NCBI GenBank assembly: GCA_951640195.1 | Contig: OX621174.1 | Coordinates: forward strand, 744,001 to 808,000 | DNA from: Porpolomopsis calyptriformis | Lineage: Eukaryota; Basidiomycota; Agaricomycetes; Agaricales; Hygrophoraceae | Direction of reading: 5' to 3' | DNA: 64,000 nucleotides | Shown: positions 32,015 through 42,601 of the stretch, piece by piece | Position numbering within the stretch: position 1 is the stretch's first letter | Layout: every line of letters begins with the position of its first letter | Program-made: the position numbers and the translations under genes | Notes under the pieces: model-generated | Databases searched by the model: none | Told to the model about the DNA's origin: nothing | What the model saw: the letters and a program-made list of their open reading frames with translations, nothing else

Positions 32015-35000
32015 TCCGGCCAAGTGCTAAAAGCCCGAGCACTTTGGCTGTGTCCCATGTATGTGTACCACCATCTATGAAAAGTTTTTGTTTTCTTGGC
32101 ACACTTGAACAGGGCAAAGGCGCTCTCGAATTCTATCTTTGGATCACGAGTGCCGACAATCTTCGACGAGTGGCTATCATAGCACTCATTGACTCTGGCG
32201 CCTCAGGGAATTTTATTGACGAAGCATTCGTTCGTCAAATGGAGATATCGACCTATCTGTTGGATGAGGTTATACCGGTACGAAACGCTGATGGTTCCGA
32301 GAACCGAGGAGGTCCCATCACGCACGATACAGACCTGTTTATTGAGGCACCAGATCTATCCTTTCGAGAACGAATCCGGTTGGAGGTCACCAACTTAGGA
32401 AAAAAGCAACAGGTCATCCTCGGCTTCCCATGGCTCTTGCGACACAACCCCACCATCAATTGGACAAAAGGCACCTTAACCTTTGCGTCTGGTGACACGC
32501 TGTTCAGTAGTATGCGAGTCGGAGTGTTGCCCCCACAGGAAGAACTCTACGTCTTCGATTCGAGTCTGAAACATGACTCCTTTATCCGTTTGGTCGGAGT
32601 TGACCACTCCCGACCAGTTTCCATCGAGGAGGATATCAAATCCTTTATTCCCAGTCGTTATCACAATTTCTGGCGTGTTTTTCATACCGCAGAATTCGAC
32701 AAGCTTCCTCCTCGACGTCCTTTTGATCATGCGATCAACCTCTACCCGAACACCAAGTTTCAAGTCGGAAAACTCTATCCCCTTTCCCCCTATGAACAGG
32801 TAGAACTTAATAAGTTTATCGACGAAAATCTCAGAACAGGTCGGATACGTCCATCGAAATCACCGCAAGCTGCTCCCTTCTTCTTTGCGAAAAAGGCTGA
32901 AGAGATCAATGCTAAAGGTCTCAGTGCTGGTCTACGTCCCATCCAGGACTATCGCTACATCAACTCAAAAACCATTCCTGATCGTTACCCCCTTCCCCTT
33001 CTATCGGAAATCCTCCAAGTACCGAAGCTTGCTACTGCTTCACTCTTTACAGTCATCGATATTCGATGGGGATTTAACAACATACGACTCAAGGAAGGTG
33101 ACGAATGGAAAGCAGCTTTCATCACCAATCGAGGACTCTTCAAGCCGACCGTTATGTTCTTTGGACTACGGAACTCCCCAGCATCTTTCCAACGAATGAT
33201 AGACGTTCTCTTTAAAACCGTTCTGGACTCTGGCTGTGTCCACATTTATATTGACGACATTCTCATCATGGGCGACACCCCCGAAGAAATCCGCCACTGG
33301 ACTGACGAAACCCTTAAGCTCATGGAGAAGAATCAACTATCCGCCAAACCCGTCAAATGCCAAATGGAGAAGACCTCTGTTACATACCTTGGTACTATCA
33401 TCAGTAAAGGTCAACTCGCTATCAATCCAAAAAAGGTAGACGCCATCATCAATTGGCCGACGCCCCAAAAGCTGCGAGACCTCCAGTCCTTCCTTGGCAC
33501 CACCAACTTCTGGCGTCGTTACATCAAAAGTTTCTCCTCAGTCGTTCGTCCCCTCTGTGGCCTTTTGCAGAAAGACCAACCTTGGGATTGGTCTCCCTTG
33601 TGTCAAAAAGCCTTTGAGCAACTCAAACATCTCGTCACTACAGCCCCTGTCCTTCTTACCCCGCGGCCAAACCTTCCTTACCTCTTGGAGACTGATGCCT
33701 CAGATTTCGGTATTGGCGCGGTCTTGTCTCAGAAACACGACAACGGTTGGCACCCCGTTGGCTTTTTCTCGAAGTCTCTGCTCCCTGCCGAGTACAACTA
33801 TCCTACCCATGATCTGGAGATGCTTGCAATCATCACTTCCCTCAAATATTGGCGTTATCTTTTAGAGGGCGCAAGGGATACTGTGTTGATAAAGACGGAC
33901 AATTTAGCGCTCAAGTATTTTATGCAGAACAGATCCCTCTCCAGACGACAAGCACGTTGGATGGAATTCTTAGGAAGATTCGACTTCAAAATCGAGTATT
34001 CCCCTGGAGTCAAAAACAAAGCCGATGGACTCTCCCGCCAACCCGACCACCGTCGTACAGAAAAAGAAGAATTAGAAGGCCAAGCCCTCCTCCCCCCCGA
34101 ACGTTTCATCAATGCTGTCATTTCCATGTCCGAACCTTCCTTTATGTCAAGACTTCGCTTCCCCGACTTCAACGAAATCCCAGAGGACACTCGCATCAAG
34201 TTATCCGATCCCTCTTCCGGCTACTCCTTCATTGACGGAATTGTGAGAGATGCAGGAGATCGTATTGTTGTGCCAGCAGACGTATTGCTACGCACAGAGA
34301 TAATTCGATTGACCCACTCCCTGCCCCATGGAGGCCATCCCGGAATCGAGAAGACACGTGAGCTTGTGTTGCGGAACTACACCTGGAGTAGTGCTGCCCC
34401 TGACATCCGTGTATTCGTATCATCCTGTCCGACCTGCCAACAAGTCAAGCTCTATCCTTCGAAGCCTGCAGGTCTCCTGGAACCCATTCCCCCTTCGTCT
34501 CGACCTTGGGAAGAAATCACCGCCGATCTAATCGTGGAACTCCCCCAATCATCTGGCTACGATGCTGTCTTAGTCGTTGTCGACCGCTTTACCAAGCGCG
34601 CTCACTTTATTCCGACGACATCAAATATTTCTGCAGAAGGAGTCGCAAAACTCTTCAGGGACAATGTATGGAAACACCACGGCTGGCCAAAGAAGATCAT
34701 AACCGATCGAGGAACTCAGTTCGCTTCCAAATTTGCGAAAGCTCTCAACACTCATTTGGGAATCATCTCCGGTCTATCCACCGCTTATCATCCCCAAACT
34801 GATGGTCAAACGGAACGCACCAATCAAGAACTCGAACAATACCTTCGTTTGTATACAAACTTTATGCAAGACGATTGGTCCAACTGGCTATCCCCAGCTG
34901 AATTCGCTTACAATAACCGACAGCACTCCTCAATGAAACACACTCCCTTTTACCTTGATACTGGCCAACATCCCTTCGTCCCATCTGTCCCTGCGGCCCC

Positions 35001-35574
35001 TACTTCCAACCCAGCAGCAGATACCTTCCACGATCATCTCACAGAAGCCCGTGAAGAAGCCACAAAAGCTCTAGAAACAGCGGCCGAAACCATGAAACGC
35101 TTCGCAGATCGTAAACGGAAAGATACCCAACTCCAAATAGGTCAATTTGTTTATCTTGATACTCGTAACTTAAAAACAGGTCGTCCAACCCTCAAACTTG
35201 ATGTCCGACGCACTGGACCGTTCAAAGTTCTAGAAAAGATCGGAAAAGTCTCTTATCGCCTGGCCCTCCCCTTATCATGGAAAATACACGACGTCTTTCA
35301 CGTTTCACTCCTGAGACCCACTAATATTAACTCCGATCTCCACCCAGAGGAAGTAGATGATAATCTCCGTCCACCTCCGGATGTCATTCAAGAGAAAGAA
35401 GAATATGAGGTCGAACAAATTCTCCAACATCACGGGTCCACCCGACGTCGTACGTATTTGGTCAAATGGGTCGGCTATCCCATTGAAGAAGCAACCTGGG
35501 AACCGAAGAAGAACCTCTTCCATGCGAAAGAACGAATTCTAGAATACGAACAATCAATTCAAACGGCGACCTGA
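31954..35574 (+). CDS. pol: Pol polyprotein with C-terminal chromodomain
   Basis: The frame is open for 1206 codons from 31954; the true N terminus depends on how translation passes from gag. Protease IALIDSGASGNFID near residue 78; reverse transcriptase with YIDDILIM near 432; RNase H with ETDASDFGIGAVL near 577. The integrase zinc finger has HSLPHGGH and CPTCQQ near 790-830. The DDE core shows TADLIVELP, ITDRGTQF and a Glu in QTDGQTERTNQELEQYL. The chromodomain (YEVEQILQHH...YLVKWVGYPIEEATWEP) is near 1145-1185. All catalytic residues I can check are present. The chromodomain is expected to bind methylated histone H3 Lys9 and steer integration. Confidence 0.95.
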   Translation: MEQGETGCASSSVKRAKGFLVRPSAKSPSTLAVSHVCVPPSMKSFCFLGTLEQGKGALEFYLWITSADNLRRVAIIALIDSGASGNFIDEAFVRQMEISTYLLDEVIPVRNADGSENRGGPITHDTDLFIEAPDLSFRERIRLEVTNLGKKQQVILGFPWLLRHNPTINWTKGTLTFASGDTLFSSMRVGVLPPQEELYVFDSSLKHDSFIRLVGVDHSRPVSIEEDIKSFIPSRYHNFWRVFHTAEFDKLPPRRPFDHAINLYPNTKFQVGKLYPLSPYEQVELNKFIDENLRTGRIRPSKSPQAAPFFFAKKAEEINAKGLSAGLRPIQDYRYINSKTIPDRYPLPLLSEILQVPKLATASLFTVIDIRWGFNNIRLKEGDEWKAAFITNRGLFKPTVMFFGLRNSPASFQRMIDVLFKTVLDSGCVHIYIDDILIMGDTPEEIRHWTDETLKLMEKNQLSAKPVKCQMEKTSVTYLGTIISKGQLAINPKKVDAIINWPTPQKLRDLQSFLGTTNFWRRYIKSFSSVVRPLCGLLQKDQPWDWSPLCQKAFEQLKHLVTTAPVLLTPRPNLPYLLETDASDFGIGAVLSQKHDNGWHPVGFFSKSLLPAEYNYPTHDLEMLAIITSLKYWRYLLEGARDTVLIKTDNLALKYFMQNRSLSRRQARWMEFLGRFDFKIEYSPGVKNKADGLSRQPDHRRTEKEELEGQALLPPERFINAVISMSEPSFMSRLRFPDFNEIPEDTRIKLSDPSSGYSFIDGIVRDAGDRIVVPADVLLRTEIIRLTHSLPHGGHPGIEKTRELVLRNYTWSSAAPDIRVFVSSCPTCQQVKLYPSKPAGLLEPIPPSSRPWEEITADLIVELPQSSGYDAVLVVVDRFTKRAHFIPTTSNISAEGVAKLFRDNVWKHHGWPKKIITDRGTQFASKFAKALNTHLGIISGLSTAYHPQTDGQTERTNQELEQYLRLYTNFMQDDWSNWLSPAEFAYNNRQHSSMKHTPFYLDTGQHPFVPSVPAAPTSNPAADTFHDHLTEAREEATKALETAAETMKRFADRKRKDTQLQIGQFVYLDTRNLKTGRPTLKLDVRRTGPFKVLEKIGKVSYRLALPLSWKIHDVFHVSLLRPTNINSDLHPEEVDDNLRPPPDVIQEKEEYEVEQILQHHGSTRRRTYLVKWVGYPIEEATWEPKKNLFHAKERILEYEQSIQTAT

Positions 35575-35698
35575 TCACTCTTTCACGGTATCAACTCCCC
35601 TCGTTTATATTTTCACTTTTGTCACCTCTTCCAAACTCCGACTCTTCCTTATAATCTCTTTCGTCTCCATCTTTCATTCTCAAGAAATCGATCTCGCT

Positions 35699-36277
35699 AT
35701 GCCCGCCGAACGCTCGCATCAAACTGCCCGCAAGTCTACTGGTGGTCGTCCACCCCGCGCTCCTCGCATGTCCACTGGAGGGCAACCCCCTCGTCGCGCT
35801 CCCCCTCCGCTCGCTTCCACCTCCTCCGCTTACGGTGAAGCCGAGCTCGCCGGACAACTCTGGCAGCACAACCGTCGCGCACGAAATCGAGACCTTCCCA
35901 TATGGCCAGAGGAAATCGTCGCTCCACCCATCCCGCCCGAGCAGATCATCGAGTCACTACAGAAAGATATCGATTACTACAAGAACGAGATTGCAAGACT
36001 AAACGAAGAATTGTACAACCAAGGAATGAGCTTGGACGGAAACAGAAGAGGGAGTGAGTACTGGCGAGAGCAGGCCAAATACTGGGAGGCAAAGTACGAG
36101 GAAGTCGCGAAGGTACTTCCCCATCTTGATTCTCCAGTTCCCCCTGTTTTCCCGGGTCCACTCATCGTTCCCCCCGGTTCGTCGTCGAACCCCATCACCA
36201 TCCCCGATGACGACGATATTTCCCCGGTCGACATTATTTCCCTGTCGACCATCGCCTCCAACAAGGACTCAATCTAG
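35699..36277 (+). CDS. ORF3 with histone H3 tail-like N terminus
   Basis: 192 residues, 125 bases after pol and before the 3' LTR. Residues 8-16 read QTARKSTGG, identical to H3 residues 5-13, followed by RPPR against H3 KAPR. A degraded second copy (PRMSTGGQPPRR) follows at once. Then come a Pro-rich stretch, a helical region likely to form a coiled coil (about 85-145: EQIIESLQKDIDYYKNEIAR), and an acidic tail with ITIPDDDDIS. There is no histone fold, signal peptide or membrane segment, so it is neither a histone nor an envelope protein. The element also encodes a chromodomain, so the mimic may be a ligand for it or for host H3K9 readers or writers; that is inference. Confidence 0.85.
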   Translation: MPAERSHQTARKSTGGRPPRAPRMSTGGQPPRRAPPPLASTSSAYGEAELAGQLWQHNRRARNRDLPIWPEEIVAPPIPPEQIIESLQKDIDYYKNEIARLNEELYNQGMSLDGNRRGSEYWREQAKYWEAKYEEVAKVLPHLDSPVPPVFPGPLIVPPGSSSNPITIPDDDDISPVDIISLSTIASNKDSI

Positions 36278-36357
36278 TCCTTCCCCTCCTCCACACCCTT
36301 CAACACTCTCGAAGCCGCCTCGAATTTCGGGACGAAATTCCTTTTAGTGTGGGTGTA

Positions 36358-36727
36358 TGTCACGGACATCTTTTTTCCTTTTTCTCTTAGTCATACTTGA
36401 TTAGTCTCTGTTCCGTCTATCCTTCCGTTTTACCATTCTATACATAGAGACTGATCACATGTACCTTCCTTCCGACTCTTCACGAGTCACATTCCGTTTC
36501 CGATATTCCTTTTGTGACTCTTCACTAGTCACATTCCGGATTCCGCTTTGTAATCGTACATACGACTGACTCATGGCGATTCAGGTAGTTAGTATATAAA
36601 GCCTGATTTCTAGTCAGTAGGTTAAGTTCGATTCCTAGTTAGCTCCCCCACTCTTTAGTCGAATTCCATTTCCTCATCAGCCCCTCCAACGCGAGAAGTA
36701 AAACCCTTCGACTACCGAATCATAACA
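36358..36727 (+). repeat. 3' LTR of the intact gypsy element
   Basis: Matches the 5' LTR throughout by eye. Followed by the CTAAC duplication at 36728-36732. A conserved-looking stretch, GGGACGAAATTCC, lies about 35 bases upstream. Confidence 0.93.
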
Positions 36728-37116
36728 CTAACAGGTCACCTCTGAGTAGAGGTCTAAACCTGGATTCAGATTCCTTGGACCTCTCGAGGCCATGAGAGAT
36801 TACTGAGATGACCACAAGGGCTCTTCTCCACCTACCGCAAGTGCTCTTTTGGACCTATCCTGGGCTCTTGTCCCACCCACAGAGGTCACATTTTACTTTT
36901 TAAGGAGGCTCGTAAAATAAAAATAGCACAACAAAAAAACATATATATATTGCTGCAACAAAAAAGCCAGGGGCAACAAGAATACAGAAAACACAAAAAA
37001 AGACACAACTGAGATACTTCAAGAATGCCCAACCAGGCCCCCTCAGGTTGTTTGGGTAAAGGCTGAAGGAGCATGCGGGGCGAGATGCCTGCAGCTCAGT
37101 GAGCCATGCGTGGAGG
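36728..37116. other. No gene recognised
   Basis: About 390 bases containing the displaced continuation of the sequence left of the gypsy insertion, then an A-rich stretch (36895-37010) and the 3' flank of the next minus-strand ORF. Confidence 0.4.
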
Positions 37117-38013
37117 CTATCCTAGAGGCTCAACAGACTGATGAGGGCCCTGCCAGTATGGTGGCCCATAGTAGTGCGGCAGGAGGTTGTACCATCTGTG
37201 ATAGTCACCTGGTGGAGGGCCACCTAGAGGAGGCGCATAGTACTCCAAAGGTCTGTATTCACTTCCTGGGGTGGCAGATTCGCTGTACTCACCCTGCCTA
37301 TAAGGTGCCAGCATGGGCGGCTGAATGCGAGCAACATTTGGATGGAAATCGTAAGGTGGTTGCTCAAAATAGCTGTAGGACATGACAGGGGGAGGCAGAA
37401 GGTATTGGTAGTAACTGTCCTGGAAGTTACCGGCGGGGTGCTCATACTGTCTCTGCTGATGGCCTTGGTCAGGTTCTGTGGGCCATGGTAACCTCCTGGG
37501 TGCCTCTAACGTGTTGGCGGAGAGGTCAGAGGGGGCTGCCATGCCCTCTGACACTTGCAAGGCTATAGCAGCTAGCTTGGGAGTATTGGGGGAGAGGTCG
37601 GAGGGGGGTCCTTTGTCCTCTGAGATAATACCAACTCTATTGACAGCTGGTGTCCCTTGAGGTGATTCGTTGTCCACTTGCAAGGCCATAGGAGCTGCCT
37701 TGGCAGTGTTTCTAACCGCGCTATGTAATTGGTCATGCAGCATGGAAGCATGGCTTGCAGAGGTACCCTCATCTTGATCAGATGAATCCTCTTCAGAGCG
37801 AGGGTCATTCTGTGGATGGCTAATCACCTCTGCCCTGGATGCTGGTCTCCTCTGGGGCTGGGCACCAGTAGGCATGATATTATCAGAAAAAAGATCCCGA
37901 GGGTCATCCTGGGTAGTGTTCCCCTTGGAGGTGCTGTACGTGGGCTTGGGTTTGGGATGTGCCTTTGAAGTCATACTTTGGTCTATTAACAGGTCAACAA
38001 AATTAGCTTTCAT
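37117..38013 (-). CDS. Pro/Tyr-rich uncharacterised protein
   Basis: 298 codons from an ATG at 38011-38013 (MKANFVDLLIDQS). The N-terminal half is polar with DPR and SEEDSSDQDEG stretches. Two internal blocks resemble each other (PSDLSPNTPKLAAIALQV and PSDLSANTLEAPRRLPW). The C-terminal third is rich in Pro, Tyr and Gly (PPPVMSYSYFEQPPYD). No known domain is recognised. It follows another minus-strand gene of unknown function and may be its 3' exon or a separate gene. The frame is long and compositionally unlike its surroundings, so I think it was coding. Confidence 0.45.
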   Translation of the reverse strand: MKANFVDLLIDQSMTSKAHPKPKPTYSTSKGNTTQDDPRDLFSDNIMPTGAQPQRRPASRAEVISHPQNDPRSEEDSSDQDEGTSASHASMLHDQLHSAVRNTAKAAPMALQVDNESPQGTPAVNRVGIISEDKGPPSDLSPNTPKLAAIALQVSEGMAAPSDLSANTLEAPRRLPWPTEPDQGHQQRQYEHPAGNFQDSYYQYLLPPPVMSYSYFEQPPYDFHPNVARIQPPMLAPYRQGEYSESATPGSEYRPLEYYAPPLGGPPPGDYHRWYNLLPHYYGPPYWQGPHQSVEPLG

Positions 38014-38054
38014 CCTGTAGACAGAGCTGTCAGATTACCAGATGAGGATTTGAA

Positions 38055-40254
38055 TCAGATGGTTTTGCATTTCACATCTTTCTCCATCCTGTTCTCCTCT
38101 GACCTACTCAAGATCTCTAGCAGCTCACCCTCCCTGTTTCCCTCTTCCTCTGAGCTACTCTCTATGAGCATTACTGACTTGACCCTTTTTCCCCTATGAG
38201 GACTCTTCAGCAGGCCTTTTCGCTTGAGTGGAACTCCTAGGTGAAGAGGTTCGAGATGCTGGTCATCTGATGAGTGGTCTGAGATGACAACTGTCCCATC
38301 CGCTGAGGCCATTCTAGCAGGTTGCTGATTAGAGGGGCAACTAGAGGCAGCAACTGCGTCTCCTGCTTGCTTCTTCTTGGCAGTGCGAGTTTTTGGGTGC
38401 GAAGGAAGAGGGCAGTTATTGGACTCTTCACAATTTCACTTCACTATGCAAGAGGTCGAAGATTTGGAAGTGGTTGTGGGGGAAGCGGTTGTGGGGGAGG
38501 GTTGTGGGAGGCCATAGTTGTTGACCTCGCCATTGGCAAACTTATGGTGACCGAATTTCACAGAAGAGCCTACACAGGGTGGAGCGCCGATGATCACAGG
38601 CATCCTTGAATTCTTCAGGTTGGCTTGTGAAAGTGTCAGTAATGTATTAAGGGTATGAGATGATAATCATCTACCTCTCTGTTCCATTGGTACCTTGATG
38701 AACTTGATTGGGACCTCCTGATCATGGAATGCATTCATTAGGTGGTTTACTTCAGGCTTGCTAAGGTCATTGATGCCCTTGCTCTTCTGAGTGAAAGCAG
38801 GTTTGTCTCTGGGAAATGGTGTGTGTTCAGGATACCCACACAGGGTCACACCATTTGCCACCAAGAAAGGAGGCATGGCAGCCCAGGGGAACGCTTTCTT
38901 GACATTGGGGAATTCTAGACCAACTTTAGCTGTTGATAAGATAGGGTATCAGATACGTGGCAGTAGTGAGCATGAAAATTGAGTATTCTACCAAGTGCAT
39001 CAATAAAACACTGTTTGACATGATCAATGGGGTTAGCAATCATCCCCTCCTCTACTTTCACAGCCTCTGGGGAGGCACGATCATTGACCTCTTATTCACC
39101 TCCAAAGGTATGAGAGACCCATGCCATTGATGTTGTATGGCTGTTCCAGTAGTCAACATGTCAGTTAGAGGGTCATCAGATGCATAACTACTCACTAGAT
39201 GTGAGCCTTGAAGTTCCCCAACATGGTGTCATCATCTGCATGACACTGGGATTGGAAGAACTGCAAGAAATTAGGACCATGACTGGTAGTCGGAATACAT
39301 CTAAAACTCACATCTTTGGCTGCATCTGTGGTGAAAATTTTGCCTAAGGAGGCATCTTGGTTCACGGCTTTACCTGTGAAAATGACTGCTATCTCAAACC
39401 CATGATGAATGCTATAGAACCTGGCCTAACCAAAATTATGTATTAGTTAACATGAAAATCAGAAATGATGACAGATCACTCACTGCTTCAATTACTTGTG
39501 CAGTGAACTTGTTGAAAGTTCACGCATGCTGTGCAACCATCTCACCTGGAGCTCCAAGTGTCCATACCTCCTCGTATGTATCCAAGATGGTTGCCCACGT
39601 ATCTGGAAAGGCTGCCTTGAAAGCCTCAAAGCACTGGCTGCACATTTTTCCTGTGATATTAGCAGCTATCACAGATTCAGTAGCTAGACAATAGCAAACA
39701 TAATAAATGAGCTCACCTTTCACACCAGAAACGCCAATGCGGAGGAGTTCTTGATTTTGGTTTGCGTTGTCCTTGAGGTACATCTGATAGATGTTCCATT
39801 GGTTGCCATTGTGTCCATTTTTCTTGTCCCATAAGTGGTGGATTTGGACTGCTGGGAGATGTGTCTTTGATAATAGCCTCTGTATAACTGCTTCGAGCTC
39901 TAGAAAGCTAGTCTCAAGATGCTTATAGTTCTCTTTAGATATCTGCCCAATTGAACTGCCCTCTGCTTCAGCTAAAGGATTAGGTCCATCTGGGGGGCCT
40001 GGGGGGAGTACTAGGCCTTCGAAGCCCAAGGCATCCAATGTTGCTGCTGGCACAACTCCACAATGAGGTTTGTATGGAGTTAGTGGCCTGATAGGACCGG
40101 GCTGGCTTTTAGAGGGAGGAGGAGGTGAAGGAGAGGGAGGAGGAGATGAAAGAGAGGGAGGAGGAGGCAAAGATGGGTTGAGGGGTACAAGCTTGGCACA
40201 GCAGTTTTGTGCAGTGGAGATCACCCCAACATCATTAGGCGTGGTATGTATCAC
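38055..40254 (-). CDS. Uncharacterised Agaricomycete multi-exon gene
   Basis: Several exons on the minus strand. The first long one (39520-40254) is Pro-rich at the start, then has NYKHLETSFLELEAVIQRLL, IHHLWDKKNGHNGNQWNIYQ and DTWATILDTYEEVWTLGAPG. A later exon (38667-38876) has CGYPEHTPFPRDKPAFTQK and KGINDLSKPEVNHLM. The last (38055-38312) is polar with GKRVKSVMLIESSSEEEG and ends in TAA. I recall this order (helical block, then YPE-FPGE-KGISDL block, then basic/acidic tail) from uncharacterised proteins common in mushroom genomes near transposons. Exon limits between 38876 and 39520 are unclear. Function unknown. Confidence 0.45.
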
Positions 40255-40700
40255 AGTCTGAAGGCAGGTTAGTGTGATCTGTGGGGGGGTTGAATTGCGT
40301 CTACGTTTTGAGTTACGGGCAGGGCCAGTTTTCTGGCTGGCAGCGATGGGGAGGGCTTGCTTGGGTGAGGCTTGAGGTGGGGCAGATCACCTGCAATCAG
40401 CAAATTCTGAAAGCTCCATCTTTCACAGGGGGCTAGTAGGGGTGGAGAGGGTGTAGGTGTGATGCGGCTTACTAAGAGGGATGTAAACAAAACACGAAAG
40501 ATGCATTGTTGGGAAGCGCCTATTTGTTGAAGGTTCAAGCCTCACAATGCTATTGGGATTTGCATACTGGCAGACGGAAAACAAGGAAGGAACATTAGGA
40601 GGAGTCCAGAATGCAAGTTGATTACAGGGAAGTATTCAAGCTTCACAAGATGTCAATGGGAACCTAAGTTAGAGTTCCACATAGCCTAAATGAGAGGCTG

Positions 40701-41016
40701 TTATGTTTTTTTTTCATCATCCTTGTTATCTATTTCTTCAATGTTGATGTTGATGACCTCAAACTCAGAGTCGATGACCTCCGCGACCTCCTTCTCTAAC
40801 AAGTGTACCCATTGTTCTTGCAACTGATCTATATCGCTGCACTCAACTTGATATACTCTTTCACTGGAGTGAATAAAGATAGTGAGTCTGTACTGAACCA
40901 ATGATGTGGACATGGGCTTACACTGCATTAAGAACTGCCAGCATTGCATCTGTTAACTCGATTGGGCTCAGACCAAATTCCTCATCGCTATCGCTGTTGG
41001 TTACAGAGGTGGGCAT
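40701..41016 (-). CDS. Small acidic two-exon protein
   Basis: ATG at 41014-41016 opens MPTSVTNSDSDEEFGLSPIE. A likely intron (GTAAGC donor, about 40860-40922) joins to a second exon encoding VYQVECSDIDQLQEQWVHLL and an acidic end DNKDDEKKT before TAA at 40701. About 83 residues, strongly acidic, without a recognised domain. It is not obviously part of a transposon. The start, intron and stop make a clean model, but no family supports it. Confidence 0.4.
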
Positions 41017-41558
41017 TATATATGAACAGATGGGAGGGAGGGTAGGGAAGATGGAAGAGAAGAGATAGGAGAGGAGGGCAGGATTGGGGAAGAATTAGAG
41101 TTGTACGTTATAATGTAGAATGTGGAGGAAGGCAAAAAGCGTAAGCAACAGGATTAACATGGGTAGGTTCTCCCAAAATAGGAAGGTCAGGGATGGTGAA
41201 AAGAGCCAATAGGATGGCAAATAACTATGCTCTTACAGAAAAAATAATGAATGTAGTCCTAATACCCATCCAGAAATTATGAAAATGTATGGTGCAGACT
41301 CCCTTGGCAATGCCCCTTCCAATGGAAGTGAAATTTTGAGAGACCTCCCCAGAGGTAGGATTTAATCTCAATGCTAAATATTTCATTGTGCACTTATTCA
41401 TTCTCATTATGGGATGTTGAGCACAGTTCCATAGTCTCACTGAAAGGACATCAGCCATCAATGCATGGTGCCGCACTGCATCTTCAATGGAACAGTCCAT
41501 ATCTCTGTTATCTGATACAGTTCCCTAACTAACATTGACCTTCCAGTGCTGCTTTATC

Positions 41559-42105
41559 TCGTCATGCTCAGAATCGTAGATACTATCTACGCACTCATGG
41601 ATGACAAGGTTCGATCCCCATCCCCCCAAATCTACACCTCCCACCTTGCTTGATCAGTCAAGCATCATTTCCAGTAGCAAGCCCTTCCTCTTGCCCATCC
41701 TCCGAGGCTCTTGAAGAGCTTGATCAACTTGGACTTGAAAAGTGGGATCAAGACCCTCCATACCCACCAGGGGACTACTCCCACAACCCTCAAGATACAC
41801 GCTTCACCGAGAAGCTTGTTGAGACAATGCACGCGAGGTGGTTACTACAAGAGCAGAAGAGAGATTGGGAGAGGGAGGAGTCATTTCAGGAGGAAGGGAC
41901 TTCCACAGAGATGCAAATCGCATGGCTAAGGTGTGAATTGGCAATCGAAATCATTGATTGGAAGAAACTAGATTACTATCTATCTACATACCATGCTGGT
42001 GCTCAGGAGATATGCATTGCAAACCATTGTCTGCGATGGCATGCCAGGACTGCATGTCATATTGCACAAGTTCTTAAGGATAGAGAATCAACCGTCATGT
42101 ATTAG
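41559..42105 (+). CDS. Hypothetical protein, possibly two exons
   Basis: A short start (MLRIVDTIYALMDDK, 41563 onward) may splice to an open frame at 41650-42105 encoding EALEELDQLGLEKWDQDPPY. That frame also has a Glu/Arg-rich helix (LQEQKRDWEREESFQEEG) and an end with HCLRWHARTACHIAQ. No family recognised. Kept because the frame is long and its composition is protein-like. Confidence 0.3.
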
Positions 42106-42285
42106 TGTGCAACTCTACATTAAATACATAAGTACTATACTGAGATGGGAAGGGAGAGGGCAAGATGGTAGACGAAGCTTCGCAAGTGAATAATATCAGA
42201 CTCTTGGATACCAGGACCATGATAGCCTCGCAGGACTGACGCAACTAGTGCTAAAACCCAGATACTATTAGTTCTCATATTAAGT

Positions 42286-42525
42286 ACAGTTGTAATAAAA
42301 TTAATTAAATAATTTATTATTTAAATCAATATCTGCTTGGCAAAAAAGTAGTATTTTTTGAATATTATTTATTTTGTTTGTTTTATTTGTATTTATTCAT
42401 TAATTTTAATTATTTATAAGGTTACTATTCTCTTTTAGTATTAAAAGTATTTAAATAAAAATATTTTTCTATTTTTTAGTATGTTATCATAATAAATTTT
42501 AACTTTTGTTAATCTTTCTTGGTGA
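42286..42525. other. AT-rich block
   Basis: About 240 bases made almost only of A and T, with ATTAATTAAATAATTTATT-type strings, in a region otherwise near 45-50% GC. No coding. Could be the end of a decayed element or a captured organellar piece; I cannot tell which. Confidence 0.5.
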
Positions 42526-42601
42526 AACCAACTTAAGTTAAGTAGAATTATATGGAGGTACAATCCATATCCAATAGACCAGCACAATCATATCCATTCA
42601 T

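Larger units (their letters stand above)
30045..36727 (+). mobile_element. Intact young chromodomain Ty3/gypsy element with a third ORF
   Basis: Two 370-base LTRs (30045-30414 and 36358-36727) that look identical, starting TGTCACGG and ending ATAACA. A perfect CTAAC duplication flanks the element (30040-30044 and 36728-36732). Gag, a full-length pol and an extra ORF are all open. It keeps its CpG sites, unlike the older elements. The primer-binding site is complementary to its own predicted mRNA 5' end. Likely capable of movement, and inserted recently. It lies just beyond the subterminal region of the second tnp2-type transposon. Confidence 0.95.

Noticed and set aside
35699..35780. Reading ORF3 as a true histone H3 gene
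   Set aside because: Only the tail around Lys9 matches; no histone fold follows, and it sits inside an LTR element.
41225..41500. 91-codon minus-strand ORF
   Set aside because: No recognised family and no linked exons; could be chance.
42286..42525. Calling the AT-rich block a mitochondrial insertion or a centromere piece
   Set aside because: Composition alone does not decide; no mitochondrial gene fragment is recognisable.
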